Of a stretch of 15,030 bases of DNA, positions 1 to 8,014 are shown one piece after another. The notes under the pieces were generated by a model. The model searched no databases. It was not told the origin of the DNA and saw only the letters and a program-made list of their open reading frames with translations. Both the position numbers and the translations under genes were made by a program. Each line of letters opens with the position of its first letter. Position 1 is the first letter of the stretch. The DNA lies in NCBI GenBank assembly GCA_003242495.1, contig QGUO01000031.1:1-15030 (forward strand), in the 5' to 3' direction. The DNA is from Pseudomonadota bacterium. Its GTDB lineage: Bacteria; Pseudomonadota; Gammaproteobacteria; Steroidobacterales; Steroidobacteraceae.

Positions 1-1
1 C

Positions 2-1777
2 GCCACCGAGCGCATGCCGGTGGACATGGTGGCCATCCTGCTGATGGTGACCATGATCGCCATCCCGCTGTTCCTCGGGAACATTCCCTTCCTGCTCAGG
101 CATGGCATCGATCTGAAGGCGGCCTTCCCGACCATCGAGGAGGGACTGTCCGGGCTGTCGAGCCCGGCGACCATCACGGTGCTGGCGATGTTCATCCTGT
201 CGTCGGGCGTACAGCGCAGCGGACTGGTCCATGAGCTCGGCAAGCGCATTTTCCCCATCGTCGGCAATTCCGAGCTGCGCCAGGTGCTGATGCTGGCGCT
301 GGTGGTGGGGACGGTCTCCGGCTTCATCAACAACACCGCGGCGGTGGCCGTCATGCTGCCCATGGTCATGGACCTGGCGAAGCGCTCCAAGCGCTCGCCG
401 GCGAAGCTGCTCATGCCGCTGTCGTTCCTGGCCCAGCTCGGCGGCACGCTGACCCTCATCGGCACCTCGACCAACCTGCTCGTGGCGAGCATCGTGGCCG
501 ATCCGGAGCGCGGCTTCGGCAAGGTCATCGGCATGTTCGAGTTCACGAAGGTCGGCCTGATCGTGCTCGGCGCGGGCATCCTGTATTTCGTGCTCATCGG
601 TCGCTGGCTGCTGCCGGATCGGCCGCTCCCCGGGGCCGGCAAGGGCGACGGGGAAAGCCATTTCCTGGTCGAGCTGCGCGTGCCGGAGGGCAGCAACCTG
701 ATCGGCCGCACGCTCGCCAAGAGCGGGTTCATCACCAAGCAGGGCGCCGAGCTGGTGCGCCTGCAGCGCGGCGAGACGGCCTGGCGCAGCGATGCCGAGC
801 GCCAGCCGCTCGCGGCAGGGGACGTGCTCCTGGTGCGCGCCACGCCGCAGCAGGTGATGGAGCTCATGGGCAGCAACCAGGTGAAGGTGCTCACCGGCGG
901 CGGCGATGAGCGTCGCGCACTGCGCGCTCCGGCGCGGCTGGTGCAGGTCATGTTGCGCTCGCCGCAGGCGTTCGGACATCGGCGTGTCGGCGAGGTGGAC
1001 TTCGGGCGCCTGCGCGCGCGCCTGGTGGGCGTGGAGGTCGAGTCGCTCGACGGGGCGCGGCTCGTGAATCACGAGCTGCGTGTCGGAGAGATCGTGCTGC
1101 TGTCGACCTCGGCGCGCGGTGTCGAAGCATTGGAGCGCAGCCCGGACTTCGTGGTCATGGAGCAGATCGAGGACGTCTTCGATCGCAGCAAGCAGTGGCC
1201 CGTGCTGCTCATCCTCGCGGGCGTGGTGCTGATTCCGGCGTTCACCACCATTCCCATCCTGCTGACCTCGCTGGTCGGGGTGATCCTGATGGTGCTCACC
1301 GGCGTGTTGCCCAAGGAGGAGGTGTACGGCTCGGTGAGCTGGGACGTGATCTTCCTCATCGCCGGGGTGATTCCACTGGCGATCGCCATGAACAAGAGCG
1401 GCACGGCGGATTGGCTCGCCCTACACTTCGTCGCGCTGACGCGCGACTGGTCGCCCCTGTACATCATCTTCGGCCTGTACGTGGTCACCACGCTGCTCAC
1501 CGAGGTGGTGAGCAACAATGCCGCGGCCGTGATCGTGGTGCCCATCGCCATCGCCATCGGCGAGCAGCTCGGCCTCGATCCGTTCCCGTTGGTGCTCGCC
1601 GTGATGTTCGCCGCCAGCACCACCTTCCTCACGCCGGTGGGCTATCAGACCAACACCATGATCTACGGGACGGGCGTGTATCGGTTCCTCGATTTCGCGC
1701 GCGTCGGCGCGCCGCTCAACGTGCTCCTGGCGTTCATCACCACGTACGCCATCGCGCATTATTTCCCGCCGGCGTGA
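2..1777 (+). CDS. DASS/SLC13-family permease with two RCK_C domains (5' end cut off)
   Basis: Inner-membrane transporter of the divalent anion:Na+ symporter (SLC13/CitMHS-like) superfamily; the substrate (dicarboxylate, sulfate, phosphate or similar) cannot be read from sequence. Numbered from the ATG at 14, the first membrane half (about 1-200) carries the NNTAAV motif at 106-111 and GTSTN at 150-154. Residues about 215-290 and 305-382 look like two cytoplasmic TrkA_C/RCK_C domains, and the second membrane half (about 395-585) repeats the signature as SNNAAAV at 500-506 and TPVGYQTN at 540-547. This half-domain/RCK_C/RCK_C/half-domain order is typical of the family. The frame stays open to the window edge, and the first visible residues (ATERMPVDMVAIL) match the stretch that normally follows an initial membrane helix, so the true start probably lies upstream. 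It converges on hisIE across 33 bp. Confidence 0.88.
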   Translation, partial: ATERMPVDMVAILLMVTMIAIPLFLGNIPFLLRHGIDLKAAFPTIEEGLSGLSSPATITVLAMFILSSGVQRSGLVHELGKRIFPIVGNSELRQVLMLALVVGTVSGFINNTAAVAVMLPMVMDLAKRSKRSPAKLLMPLSFLAQLGGTLTLIGTSTNLLVASIVADPERGFGKVIGMFEFTKVGLIVLGAGILYFVLIGRWLLPDRPLPGAGKGDGESHFLVELRVPEGSNLIGRTLAKSGFITKQGAELVRLQRGETAWRSDAERQPLAAGDVLLVRATPQQVMELMGSNQVKVLTGGGDERRALRAPARLVQVMLRSPQAFGHRRVGEVDFGRLRARLVGVEVESLDGARLVNHELRVGEIVLLSTSARGVEALERSPDFVVMEQIEDVFDRSKQWPVLLILAGVVLIPAFTTIPILLTSLVGVILMVLTGVLPKEEVYGSVSWDVIFLIAGVIPLAIAMNKSGTADWLALHFVALTRDWSPLYIIFGLYVVTTLLTEVVSNNAAAVIVVPIAIAIGEQLGLDPFPLVLAVMFAASTTFLTPVGYQTNTMIYGTGVYRFLDFARVGAPLNVLLAFITTYAIAHYFPPA

Positions 1778-1788
1778 GCCGGCGGGAA
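1763..1788. terminator. GC-rich hairpin at the permease stop codon
   Basis: Perfect 11-bp inverted repeat TTCCCGCCGGC (1763-1773) / GCCGGCGGGAA (1778-1788) with a 4-nt GTGA loop; the permease stop codon TGA is 1775-1777. It lies between convergent genes and could end or stabilise transcripts from both sides. Neither strand has a clear U-tract after the stem, so intrinsic termination is an inference. Confidence 0.45.
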
Positions 1789-1810
1789 CCCGTGCGGCGG
1801 CGTTGGAGGG

Positions 1811-2437
1811 TCATTCCTTCGCCGCGTGGCGCTGCTCGAGCTCGGCCACCACGGCTTCGAGCGACAGATTGCGTGCCTTGAGCAACAGCTGCAGATGAAA
1901 CAGCAGATCGGCGGCTTCGCCGATCACCCGTGGCTCGTCCTGCGCCACGGCCGCCAGCGCCAGCTCGACGCCTTCCTCGCCGACTTTCTGGGCCATGCGG
2001 GTGAGGCCCTTCGACCAGATGCGCGCGGTATAGCTGCCTTCCGGCTGGCTGGAGATGCGCTCGGCGATGACCGACTCGAGCCGGGCCAGGAAGGCGAGGG
2101 GCGCGGCCTCGCTGCGGACCTCGCCGAAGCAGCTGCGCGCGCCGGTGTGACAGGTGGGTCCGTGCGGGCGCGCCGTGACCAGCAGGGCGTCGCGGTCGCA
2201 GTCCGCAGTGACCTGCACCACGTCGAGGTGGTTCTGCGAGGTCTCGCCCTTGGTCCACAGGCGGTTCTTGCTGCGGCTGAAGAAGGTCACCCGGCCGCTG
2301 GCGAGCGTCGTCGCCAGCGCCTCGCGATTCATGTAGCCGAGCATGAGCACCGTCCCGTCGTGCGCATCCTGCACGATGGCCGGCAACAGGCCATTGCCCT
2401 TGTTCCAGTCGAGGGCGTCGATCTCTGCGGGTGTCAT
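1811..2437 (-). CDS. hisIE: HisIE: phosphoribosyl-AMP cyclohydrolase / phosphoribosyl-ATP pyrophosphatase
   Basis: Bifunctional cytoplasmic enzyme for steps 2 and 3 of histidine synthesis: the HisE part hydrolyses PR-ATP to PR-AMP and the HisI part opens the purine ring. The 208-residue protein has HisI first (about 1-110). Visible HisI motifs are SRSKNRLWTKGETS (54-67), the metal site ADCD (78-81), and the zinc cysteines C96 and C103 in GPTCHTGARSC. HisE follows (about 117-208) with KVGEEGVELALAA (151-163) and EAADLLFH (174-181). Length and domain order match E. coli HisIE. It is the last gene of the operon; its ATG overlaps the hisF TGA by 4 nt (ATGA), which suggests translational coupling. 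Confidence 0.97.
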   Translation of the reverse strand: MTPAEIDALDWNKGNGLLPAIVQDAHDGTVLMLGYMNREALATTLASGRVTFFSRSKNRLWTKGETSQNHLDVVQVTADCDRDALLVTARPHGPTCHTGARSCFGEVRSEAAPLAFLARLESVIAERISSQPEGSYTARIWSKGLTRMAQKVGEEGVELALAAVAQDEPRVIGEAADLLFHLQLLLKARNLSLEAVVAELEQRHAAKE

Positions 2438-3201
2438 GTACGGATCTCGATGCCTTGTGCGCGCAGCTCGCGCTTGAGCGCCGGAATGGAGAGCGCGCCG
2501 CTGTGGAACACGCTGGCGGCGAGTGCGCCGTCGACGCGCGCCGCCTGGAACACCTCGGTGAAGTGCTCCACGGCGCCGGCGCCGCCCGAGGCGATGAGCG
2601 GCACGCGGCAGACCTCGCGCACGGCCGTCAGCTGCGCGATGTCGTAGCCGCGGCGCACGCCGTCGCTCGCCATGCAGTTCAGAACGATCTCGCCGGCGCC
2701 GCGTTCCTGCACTTCGCGCACCCAGTCGAGCGTGCGCCGCGCGGTGCTGCGTGTGCGCTGCGGATCGCCGGTGTACTGATAGACCTGGTAGTCGTCACCC
2801 ACGGTCTGGCTGTCGATGCCGACCACCACACACTGGGCGCCGAAGCGCTCGCTCAGGCGCGAGATGAGCTCCGGGTCGGCGAGGGCGGGGGAGTTCACCG
2901 AGATCTTCTCGGCGCCTTCGCCCAGCACCGCCTCGGCATCGGCGACGCTGCGGATGCCGCCGGCCACACAAAACGGAATGTCGAGCAGGCGCGCCACGCG
3001 TCGCACCCAGGTGCGGTCCACCGAGCGCCCGTCGGGGCTCGCGGTGATGTCGTAGAACACCAGCTCGTCGGCGCCTTCGTCACGATAGCGCGCGGCCAGC
3101 TCCAGAATGTCGCCGACCACGACGTGATCGCGAAAGCGCACGCCCTTGACGACCTGCCCGTCCTTTACATCGAGGCAGGGGATGATGCGTTTGGCAAGAA
3201 T
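2434..3201 (-). CDS. hisF: HisF, imidazole glycerol phosphate synthase cyclase subunit, probable ATT start
   Basis: Cyclase half of IGP synthase; it uses ammonia from HisH to turn PRFAR into imidazole glycerol phosphate and AICAR. Starting at the ATT at 3201-3199, the protein is 255 residues and begins MLAKRIIPCLDVKDG, the family's standard N-terminus. The two catalytic aspartates then fall at the canonical D11 and D130 (CVVVGID). Other family motifs are DELVFYDITAS (45-55) and the phosphate-binding LIASGGAG near the C-terminus. No ATG, GTG, TTG or CTG lies in frame for about 50 codons upstream; the frame only reaches an ATG at 3414, deep inside hisA, which would add 71 unrelated residues. 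GAGGAG lies 8 nt before the ATT. The start region overlaps the 3' end of hisA by 37 nt. Confidence 0.93.
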   Translation of the reverse strand: MLAKRIIPCLDVKDGQVVKGVRFRDHVVVGDILELAARYRDEGADELVFYDITASPDGRSVDRTWVRRVARLLDIPFCVAGGIRSVADAEAVLGEGAEKISVNSPALADPELISRLSERFGAQCVVVGIDSQTVGDDYQVYQYTGDPQRTRSTARRTLDWVREVQERGAGEIVLNCMASDGVRRGYDIAQLTAVREVCRVPLIASGGAGAVEHFTEVFQAARVDGALAASVFHSGALSIPALKRELRAQGIEIRT

Positions 3202-3941
3202 GGCCGCAACTCCTCGGGGGTGATTCGGTTCTCGAGCATGGCCTTGCCGCTGATCACGGCGGCCAGGCCGCTGGCGGCGAGCGCCGCCAAATCCGCGGCC
3301 GTGGCCACGCCGCCCGAGGCCTGCCAGCGCACCTCGGGAAAGCGTCGCACGGCCTCGGCATACAGTGCGCAGTTCGGGCCGGTCAGTGCGCCGTCGCGCG
3401 CGATGTCGGTGCACAGCACATGCTGTACGCCGAGGCGGGCGAAGCGCTCGACCGCATCCCAGAGCACCGTCGTGCTGGTCTCGCGCCAGCCATGCGTGGT
3501 CAGCAGCGGGGCGCCGGTCGCGTCGATGCGCACATCGAAGGCGAGCACCAGGCGTGCCGGGTCGATCTCGTCCAGCCAGCGCGCCACGTCCTCGGGGGCG
3601 GTCACCGCGACGCTGCCGATCACCGCGCGCTCGATGCCGGCGTCCAGCAACTCGCGAACCCGCGCAAGCGTGCGCAGGCCACCGCCCACCTGCAGCTTCA
3701 CCCGGCGATCGCGTGCGAGCTCGAGCACGATGCGACGGTTGGGCTGGGTCCCGTCGCGCGCTCCGTCGAGATCGACCACGTGGACGTGGCGCGCGCCCAG
3801 CGCCAGATAGCGCTCGAGCACGCTCGCCGGCTCATCGGAGTAGACGGTCTCGGCGGCGAAATCGCCCTGGTAGAGCCGCACGCAGCGGCCGTCCTTCAGA
3901 TCGATGGCAGGAATCAATTCCATGGCGTGCGAAGAGGTCAT
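3165..3941 (-). CDS. hisA: HisA, ProFAR isomerase
   Basis: Phosphoribosylformimino-5-aminoimidazole carboxamide ribotide isomerase, a beta/alpha-barrel enzyme that converts ProFAR to PRFAR, the substrate of HisF-HisH. From the start at 3941 the product is 258 residues. The catalytic aspartates are D14 in IPAID and D136 in LAFDVRID, matching D7 and D129 of E. coli HisA; HVLCTDIARDG (174-184) and QASGGV (207-212) are also E. coli-like. The chosen ATG overlaps the hisH TGA as ATGA. An alternative ATG at 3923 would give 252 residues beginning MELIPAID, closer to the usual N-terminus. The C-terminal tail (NASSPASM) is encoded by DNA that also encodes the start of hisF, so it is probably not a conserved part of the protein. 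Confidence 0.95.
   Translation of the reverse strand: MTSSHAMELIPAIDLKDGRCVRLYQGDFAAETVYSDEPASVLERYLALGARHVHVVDLDGARDGTQPNRRIVLELARDRRVKLQVGGGLRTLARVRELLDAGIERAVIGSVAVTAPEDVARWLDEIDPARLVLAFDVRIDATGAPLLTTHGWRETSTTVLWDAVERFARLGVQHVLCTDIARDGALTGPNCALYAEAVRRFPEVRWQASGGVATAADLAALAASGLAAVISGKAMLENRITPEELRPFLPNASSPASM
3199..3215 (-). promoter_or_regulatory. Ribosome binding site and ATT initiation codon of hisF
   Basis: On the minus strand GAGGAG (3215-3210) is followed by an 8-nt spacer TTGCGGCC and then ATT (3201-3199). The Shine-Dalgarno match is strong and well spaced. AUU starts are rare (E. coli infC and pcnB are known cases) and depend on IF3. Because the site lies inside hisA, ribosomes translating hisA would pass over it. 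The placement is inferred from the fixed N-terminus of the HisF family. Confidence 0.75.
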
Positions 3942-4540
3942 GACAACTCGAGAAAATTGCGCAGCAGCTGCGCACCGACGCGCGCGGAGCGCTCGGGGTG
4001 GAACTGCACGCCGTAGACATTGCCGTGTTGCACGATGGCCGAAAAGCGCTCGCCGTAGCTCGAGGTGGCGAGCGTCGCCGCGCCAGGCGGCGCGGCGTAG
4101 CTGTGCACGTAATAGACGTAGTCGCCCGGTTCGATGCCGGCCAGCAGCGGCACGCGCACGTCGAACTCCAGCTGGTTCCATCCCATGTGCGGGACCGGCC
4201 GCTGCGCGTCGCTCGCGAGGCGCCGTACCTTGCCGGGCAACAGGCCCAGGCAGGTCACGTCCCCTTCCTCGGAGGACTCGAACAGCAATTGCATGCCGAC
4301 GCACACCCCGAGCACGGGCTGCTCGAGCGCGCGGATGGTGTCGACCAGCCCCGCGCTGCGCAGCCGGGCCATGCAGTCCGCGGCGGCGCCCACGCCCGGC
4401 AGGATCACATGGGTCGCGGCGGCGAGGCGCGCCGGATCGGTGGTGAGATCCGACTCGATGCCCAGCCGCTCGATGGCATAGCGCAACGAGGCGATGTTCG
4501 CGCCGCCGCTGTCGATGATGGCGAGCCGTGCGGCGCTCAC
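3938..4540 (-). CDS. hisH: HisH, imidazole glycerol phosphate synthase glutaminase subunit
   Basis: Class I glutamine amidotransferase that supplies ammonia to HisF. The 200-residue protein shows the catalytic triad: C80 in GVCVGMQ, and H181 with E183 in FHPE. The N-terminus AIIDSGGANIASL and the segment HMGWNQL (118-124) are family hallmarks. The start codon is GTG at 4540-4538, which overlaps the hisB TGA as GTGA; the first residues (SAARLAIID) fit the family length. hisH and hisF are separated by hisA, the usual proteobacterial order. Confidence 0.96.
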   Translation of the reverse strand: MSAARLAIIDSGGANIASLRYAIERLGIESDLTTDPARLAAATHVILPGVGAAADCMARLRSAGLVDTIRALEQPVLGVCVGMQLLFESSEEGDVTCLGLLPGKVRRLASDAQRPVPHMGWNQLEFDVRVPLLAGIEPGDYVYYVHSYAAPPGAATLATSSYGERFSAIVQHGNVYGVQFHPERSARVGAQLLRNFLELS

Positions 4541-5613
4541 AACATCCCCTTGGTGCTCGGCAGCTCGGTGCCCGTGATGCGCACCGCGTCGCGCAACGCA
4601 CGGCCCACGGCCTTGAAGCAGGCCTCGATCATGTGATGCGTGTTCTCGCCGCTGACCTTGAGGTTGAGCGAGGCGCCGAGCGACTCGGACAGCGAGCGGA
4701 AGAAATGGGGCACGAGCTCGGTGGGCAGCTGGCCGATCTGGTCGCGACCGAAGCGGCCCTCGAATACGAAGTAGGGCCGGCCGGACAGATCGATGGCCAC
4801 CTGCGCGAGCGCCTCGTCCATGGGCAGCAGGAACCCGTAACGCTGGATGCCGCGCTTGTCGCCGAGCGCCGTCCTGAGCGCCTGGCCGAGCGCGAGCGCG
4901 CAGTCCTCGACGGTATGGTGCTCGTCGACGTGCAGGTCGCCCTTGCAGGTGAGCTGCAGGGAGAAGCCGCCATGGCGGGCGATCTGCTCGAGCATGTGGT
5001 CGAAGAAGCCGAGTCCGGTGGAGATCTGGATGGGCGACTCGCGGTCGAGATCGAGCGCCAGGGTGATGTCGGTCTCCTTGGTCGTGCGCGCGAGCTCGGC
5101 ACGCCGCGGGGCGCCGGTGGTCAGGCGCTGGGCGATGCGCGGCCAGTCGAGGTCGTCCTCACCGGTGCCGATCCGCAGGCCGGCGATCCCCAGGTTGCGA
5201 GCCAGCTCGAGGTCGGTCTCACGATCGCCGATCACGCAGCTCGCGGCGCGATCGATGTCGTGCTCGCGCAGGTACCCGTCGACCAGCGCCGTCTTCGGCT
5301 TGCGGCAGGCGCAGGCGTCGCGCTCGAAGTGCGGACAGATGAGCTCGGCCTCGAAGACGATGCCCTGCGAGGCGAGCAGCTCGCGCAGGAAGGTGTGCGG
5401 CTCGCGAAACGCGGGCTCGGGGAAGCTCGCCGTGCCCAGGCCGTCCTGGTTGCTGACCATGACGAAGGTGTATCCGGCATCGCGCAGCCGCAGCAGCGCC
5501 GGGATGACGCCCGGCATGAGACGCAGCTTCGCCAGGCTGTCGACCTGCTCATCGGGCGGCTCCTCGATGAGGGTGCCGTCGCGGTCGATGAACAAGACTT
5601 TCTTCAAACTCAT
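4537..5613 (-). CDS. hisB: HisB, bifunctional histidinol-phosphatase / IGP dehydratase
   Basis: Two-domain enzyme for imidazole glycerol phosphate dehydration and, two steps later, histidinol-phosphate hydrolysis. The 358-residue protein begins with a HAD phosphatase domain (1-165). It has the nucleophile motif DRDGT at 10-14, SNQDGLGT at 54-61 and a zinc site C93, H95, C101, C103 (CPHFERDACAC). The IGP dehydratase domain (about 170-358) follows with FFDHM (203-207), DEHHTVED (230-237) and HHMIE (326-330), and ends in STKGML, close to the E. coli STKGVL-type ending. The ATG overlaps the hisC TGA by 4 nt. The fused form is typical of gammaproteobacteria. Confidence 0.97.
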   Translation of the reverse strand: MSLKKVLFIDRDGTLIEEPPDEQVDSLAKLRLMPGVIPALLRLRDAGYTFVMVSNQDGLGTASFPEPAFREPHTFLRELLASQGIVFEAELICPHFERDACACRKPKTALVDGYLREHDIDRAASCVIGDRETDLELARNLGIAGLRIGTGEDDLDWPRIAQRLTTGAPRRAELARTTKETDITLALDLDRESPIQISTGLGFFDHMLEQIARHGGFSLQLTCKGDLHVDEHHTVEDCALALGQALRTALGDKRGIQRYGFLLPMDEALAQVAIDLSGRPYFVFEGRFGRDQIGQLPTELVPHFFRSLSESLGASLNLKVSGENTHHMIEACFKAVGRALRDAVRITGTELPSTKGML

Positions 5614-6698
5614 GTCGCTGCTCCTGCTGCCCGGGCGATGCCCTCGAGCAGCCGCTCGTTCTGTTCGGGTGTGCCCACCGAAATGCGCACACAGCTCGCA
5701 AGCCCCGGCTGCGAGCGCGGGTCGCGGATGATGAGCCCGGCATCGACCGCGGCGCTGAGCACCCGGTCGGCGTCCGTGCAGTCCACGAGAATGAAATTGG
5801 CGTCGCTGGGCCACACCTGCCGGATGAGCGGCAGCGCCGCAAGGCGCTCGGCGAGACGCGCGCGCTCGGTGAGGAGGGTGTCGATGCGCGCCTGCGCGGC
5901 GGCGACGTGCGCCGCATCCGTGAGCGACAGGACGGCCTCCACGGTGTGCGTCGACAGCGCATAGGGCGTGATCACGCGCGCCAGCAGCCGCACGATGTCG
6001 GGGTGCGCGAGCAAGGCGCCGCAACGCGCCCCGGCGAGCGCATAGGCCTTCGAGAGCGTGCGCAGCACGACCAGGTTGTCGAATCGCGCGAGGGCGCTCG
6101 ACAGGCTGGGGCAGTTGCGGGCGAACTCCACGTAGGCCTCGTCCACGACCACGATGGCGCGCTCGGTTAGTTCCTCGCACAGGCGCTCGATGGCCTGCCG
6201 GTCGAGGAGATTGCCCGTGGGGTTGTTGGGGCTGCACAGAAACAGCACCTTGACGGGGCGTTCGGCCGTTGCGCAGGCGGCCAGGATGGCTTCGGTGTCG
6301 AGCGCGAAGCCCTGGTCCTTGCGCAGCGGCACCTCGATCACGTCCGCCCCCTGGATGCGCGCGCACACCTTATACATGCCGAAAGTCGGCGGACAGATGA
6401 GCACGCTGTCCTGGCCGGCACGACAGAAGGCACGCACGACGAGGTCGATGCCTTCGTCGCTGCCGCGACCGGCGAGCACCTGCTGCGGATCCACGCCGTA
6501 CAGCTGCGCGAGATGCTCGATGAGCTCGGCCGGCTGCGGCTCGGGATAGCGGTTCAGGCCGGCGGCGGTCGGATCGCCGTCGGGGCGCCACGGCATTTCG
6601 TTGGCATGCAGGCGATCGAGCGAGGGCTCCCAGGCGGCATGCTGATACGGCTGCAGGGCCAGGATGTCCGGCCGCGCCAGTTTCAATACGGCGCTCAT
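5610..6698 (-). CDS. hisC: HisC, histidinol-phosphate aminotransferase
   Basis: PLP-dependent class II aminotransferase that converts imidazole acetol phosphate and glutamate to histidinol phosphate. The product has 362 residues. Visible motifs are LHANEMPW at 30-37, AGRGSDEGID at 76-85, CSPNNPTGN at 155-163, the VVDEAYVEF strand at 184-192, and the PLP lysine K217 in RTLSKAYALAGAR; the C-terminal VRISVGTPEQN contains the substrate-binding arginine. The frame continues upstream inside hisD, but the ATG at 6698-6696 overlaps the hisD TGA as ATGA and gives the normal N-terminus. Confidence 0.97.
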   Translation of the reverse strand: MSAVLKLARPDILALQPYQHAAWEPSLDRLHANEMPWRPDGDPTAAGLNRYPEPQPAELIEHLAQLYGVDPQQVLAGRGSDEGIDLVVRAFCRAGQDSVLICPPTFGMYKVCARIQGADVIEVPLRKDQGFALDTEAILAACATAERPVKVLFLCSPNNPTGNLLDRQAIERLCEELTERAIVVVDEAYVEFARNCPSLSSALARFDNLVVLRTLSKAYALAGARCGALLAHPDIVRLLARVITPYALSTHTVEAVLSLTDAAHVAAAQARIDTLLTERARLAERLAALPLIRQVWPSDANFILVDCTDADRVLSAAVDAGLIIRDPRSQPGLASCVRISVGTPEQNERLLEGIARAAGAAT

Positions 6699-8014
6699 CG
6701 GCCGTCTCCGCCGGCCAGGTGCGCGAGGCGCACTTGGACCGCATTGGCATGCGCGTCCAGGCCCTCGAGGTCCGCGATGGTCACGGCCGTGGGACCGAGA
6801 TCGCGCAGGCCGTCGCCGGTCAGCTCCTGCACGGTCATTTGCTTCATGAAATCGTTGAGCGACAGGCCGCTGTAGGCGCGCGCAAAGCCGTAGGTCGGCA
6901 GCACGTGATTGGTGCCGCTGCAATAATCACCCATGGTCTCCGGGGTCCAGGGTCCGAGGAACACCGAGCCGGCGTGGCGCACCTTGGGCAGCCAGCGGCG
7001 TGCGTCCTCCACCTGGACGATCAAGTGCTCGGGGGCATAGAGATTGCTCAGCTCGAACGCGGTCTCGAGCGTGTCCACCAGGAACACGCGACAATGGCGC
7101 AGCGATTCCTTGAGCGTGTCGCCGCGCGCCAGGCGCTGCATCTGGAGCTCGATCTGCTCGAGCGTCGCCTGCGCCAGCGCCGGCGAGGTCGTGACCAGCA
7201 CGGCCTGCGCATCGGCGCTGTGCTCGGCCTGGGCGAGCAGATCCGCGGCCACGAAGGCGGGTTGCGCCGTCTGGTCGGCAATCACCAGCACCTCGGAGGG
7301 ACCGGCGGGCAGGTCGCAGGCCGCCCCTTCCGGATCGGTGGCGACCCACGTCCTGGCCGCGGTGGCCCCAGGGCTGGCCGGACCGAAGACCTTGTCGACC
7401 TTGGGGATGCTGGCCGTGCCGTAGGCCATGGCGGCGATCGCCTGGGCGCCGCCCACCTTGAACACGCGGGTGATGCCGCACAGGCGCGCGGCGACCAGCA
7501 CCGCGGGATCCGCCGAGCCGTCACGGCGCGGCGGCGTGCACATGATGCGGGTCTCGCAGCCGGCGATCCGCGCGGGCACGGCGAGCATGATGGCGGCGGA
7601 GGGCAGGGGCGCGGTGCCGGCCGGCACGTACAGGCCCACGGCCTCGATGGCGCGGAAATGGCGCTCGCAGACCACGCCGGGCGAGGTCTCGATGCTGAGC
7701 GGCGCGGCGCGCTGCGCCTCGTGGAACCGGTGCACATTGGCGATGGCCCGCTCGAGGGCGGCGCGTTGCGCGTCCTCGAGGGCGCGCTCGGCGGCCGCGA
7801 ATTCCTCCGGGGTGACCTCCAGCGTCTGCAGGGCGGCGCCGTCGAAGCGCTCGGTGTATTCGAGAAGGGCCGCGTCGCCGCGGGCGCGCACATCGTCGAG
7901 GATGGCTTGCACCCGCGCGTGCAAGGCCTGCGCCTCGCTCTGCACCGGACGTTGCAGGGCGGCGCGGCGCTCGTCGGGCGACAGTTTCGACCAGTCGAGA
8001 ATGGCGGGTCTCAT
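6695..8014 (-). CDS. hisD: HisD, histidinol dehydrogenase
   Basis: Zinc- and NAD-dependent enzyme for the last two oxidations, histidinol to histidine. It has 439 residues against 434 in E. coli. Zinc ligands are Q262 and H265 in LAQAEHS, D363 and H422; the catalytic pair is E329/H330 in YAPEH. GGAQAIAA (188-195) and DLPAGPSEVLVIAD (234-247) are conserved. One site is odd: the near-invariant FGPGN segment reads FGPAS (210-214), so the Asn equivalent to E. coli N211, a reported NAD contact, is Ser214. The distance to the GPSE serine (26 residues) equals that in E. coli, so this is substitution rather than a net indel. The ATG overlaps the hisG TGA as ATGA. Confidence 0.96.
   Translation of the reverse strand: MRPAILDWSKLSPDERRAALQRPVQSEAQALHARVQAILDDVRARGDAALLEYTERFDGAALQTLEVTPEEFAAAERALEDAQRAALERAIANVHRFHEAQRAAPLSIETSPGVVCERHFRAIEAVGLYVPAGTAPLPSAAIMLAVPARIAGCETRIMCTPPRRDGSADPAVLVAARLCGITRVFKVGGAQAIAAMAYGTASIPKVDKVFGPASPGATAARTWVATDPEGAACDLPAGPSEVLVIADQTAQPAFVAADLLAQAEHSADAQAVLVTTSPALAQATLEQIELQMQRLARGDTLKESLRHCRVFLVDTLETAFELSNLYAPEHLIVQVEDARRWLPKVRHAGSVFLGPWTPETMGDYCSGTNHVLPTYGFARAYSGLSLNDFMKQMTVQELTGDGLRDLGPTAVTIADLEGLDAHANAVQVRLAHLAGGDGR

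Noticed and set aside
2434..3414. 326-residue version of HisF starting at ATG 3414
   Set aside because: The extra 71 residues are the out-of-frame reading of hisA and contain no conserved sequence; HisF proteins are about 255 residues.
4528..5964. 478-codon plus-strand open frame opposite hisB and hisC
   Set aside because: It mirrors the codon pattern of the real genes on the other strand and shows no recognisable domain.
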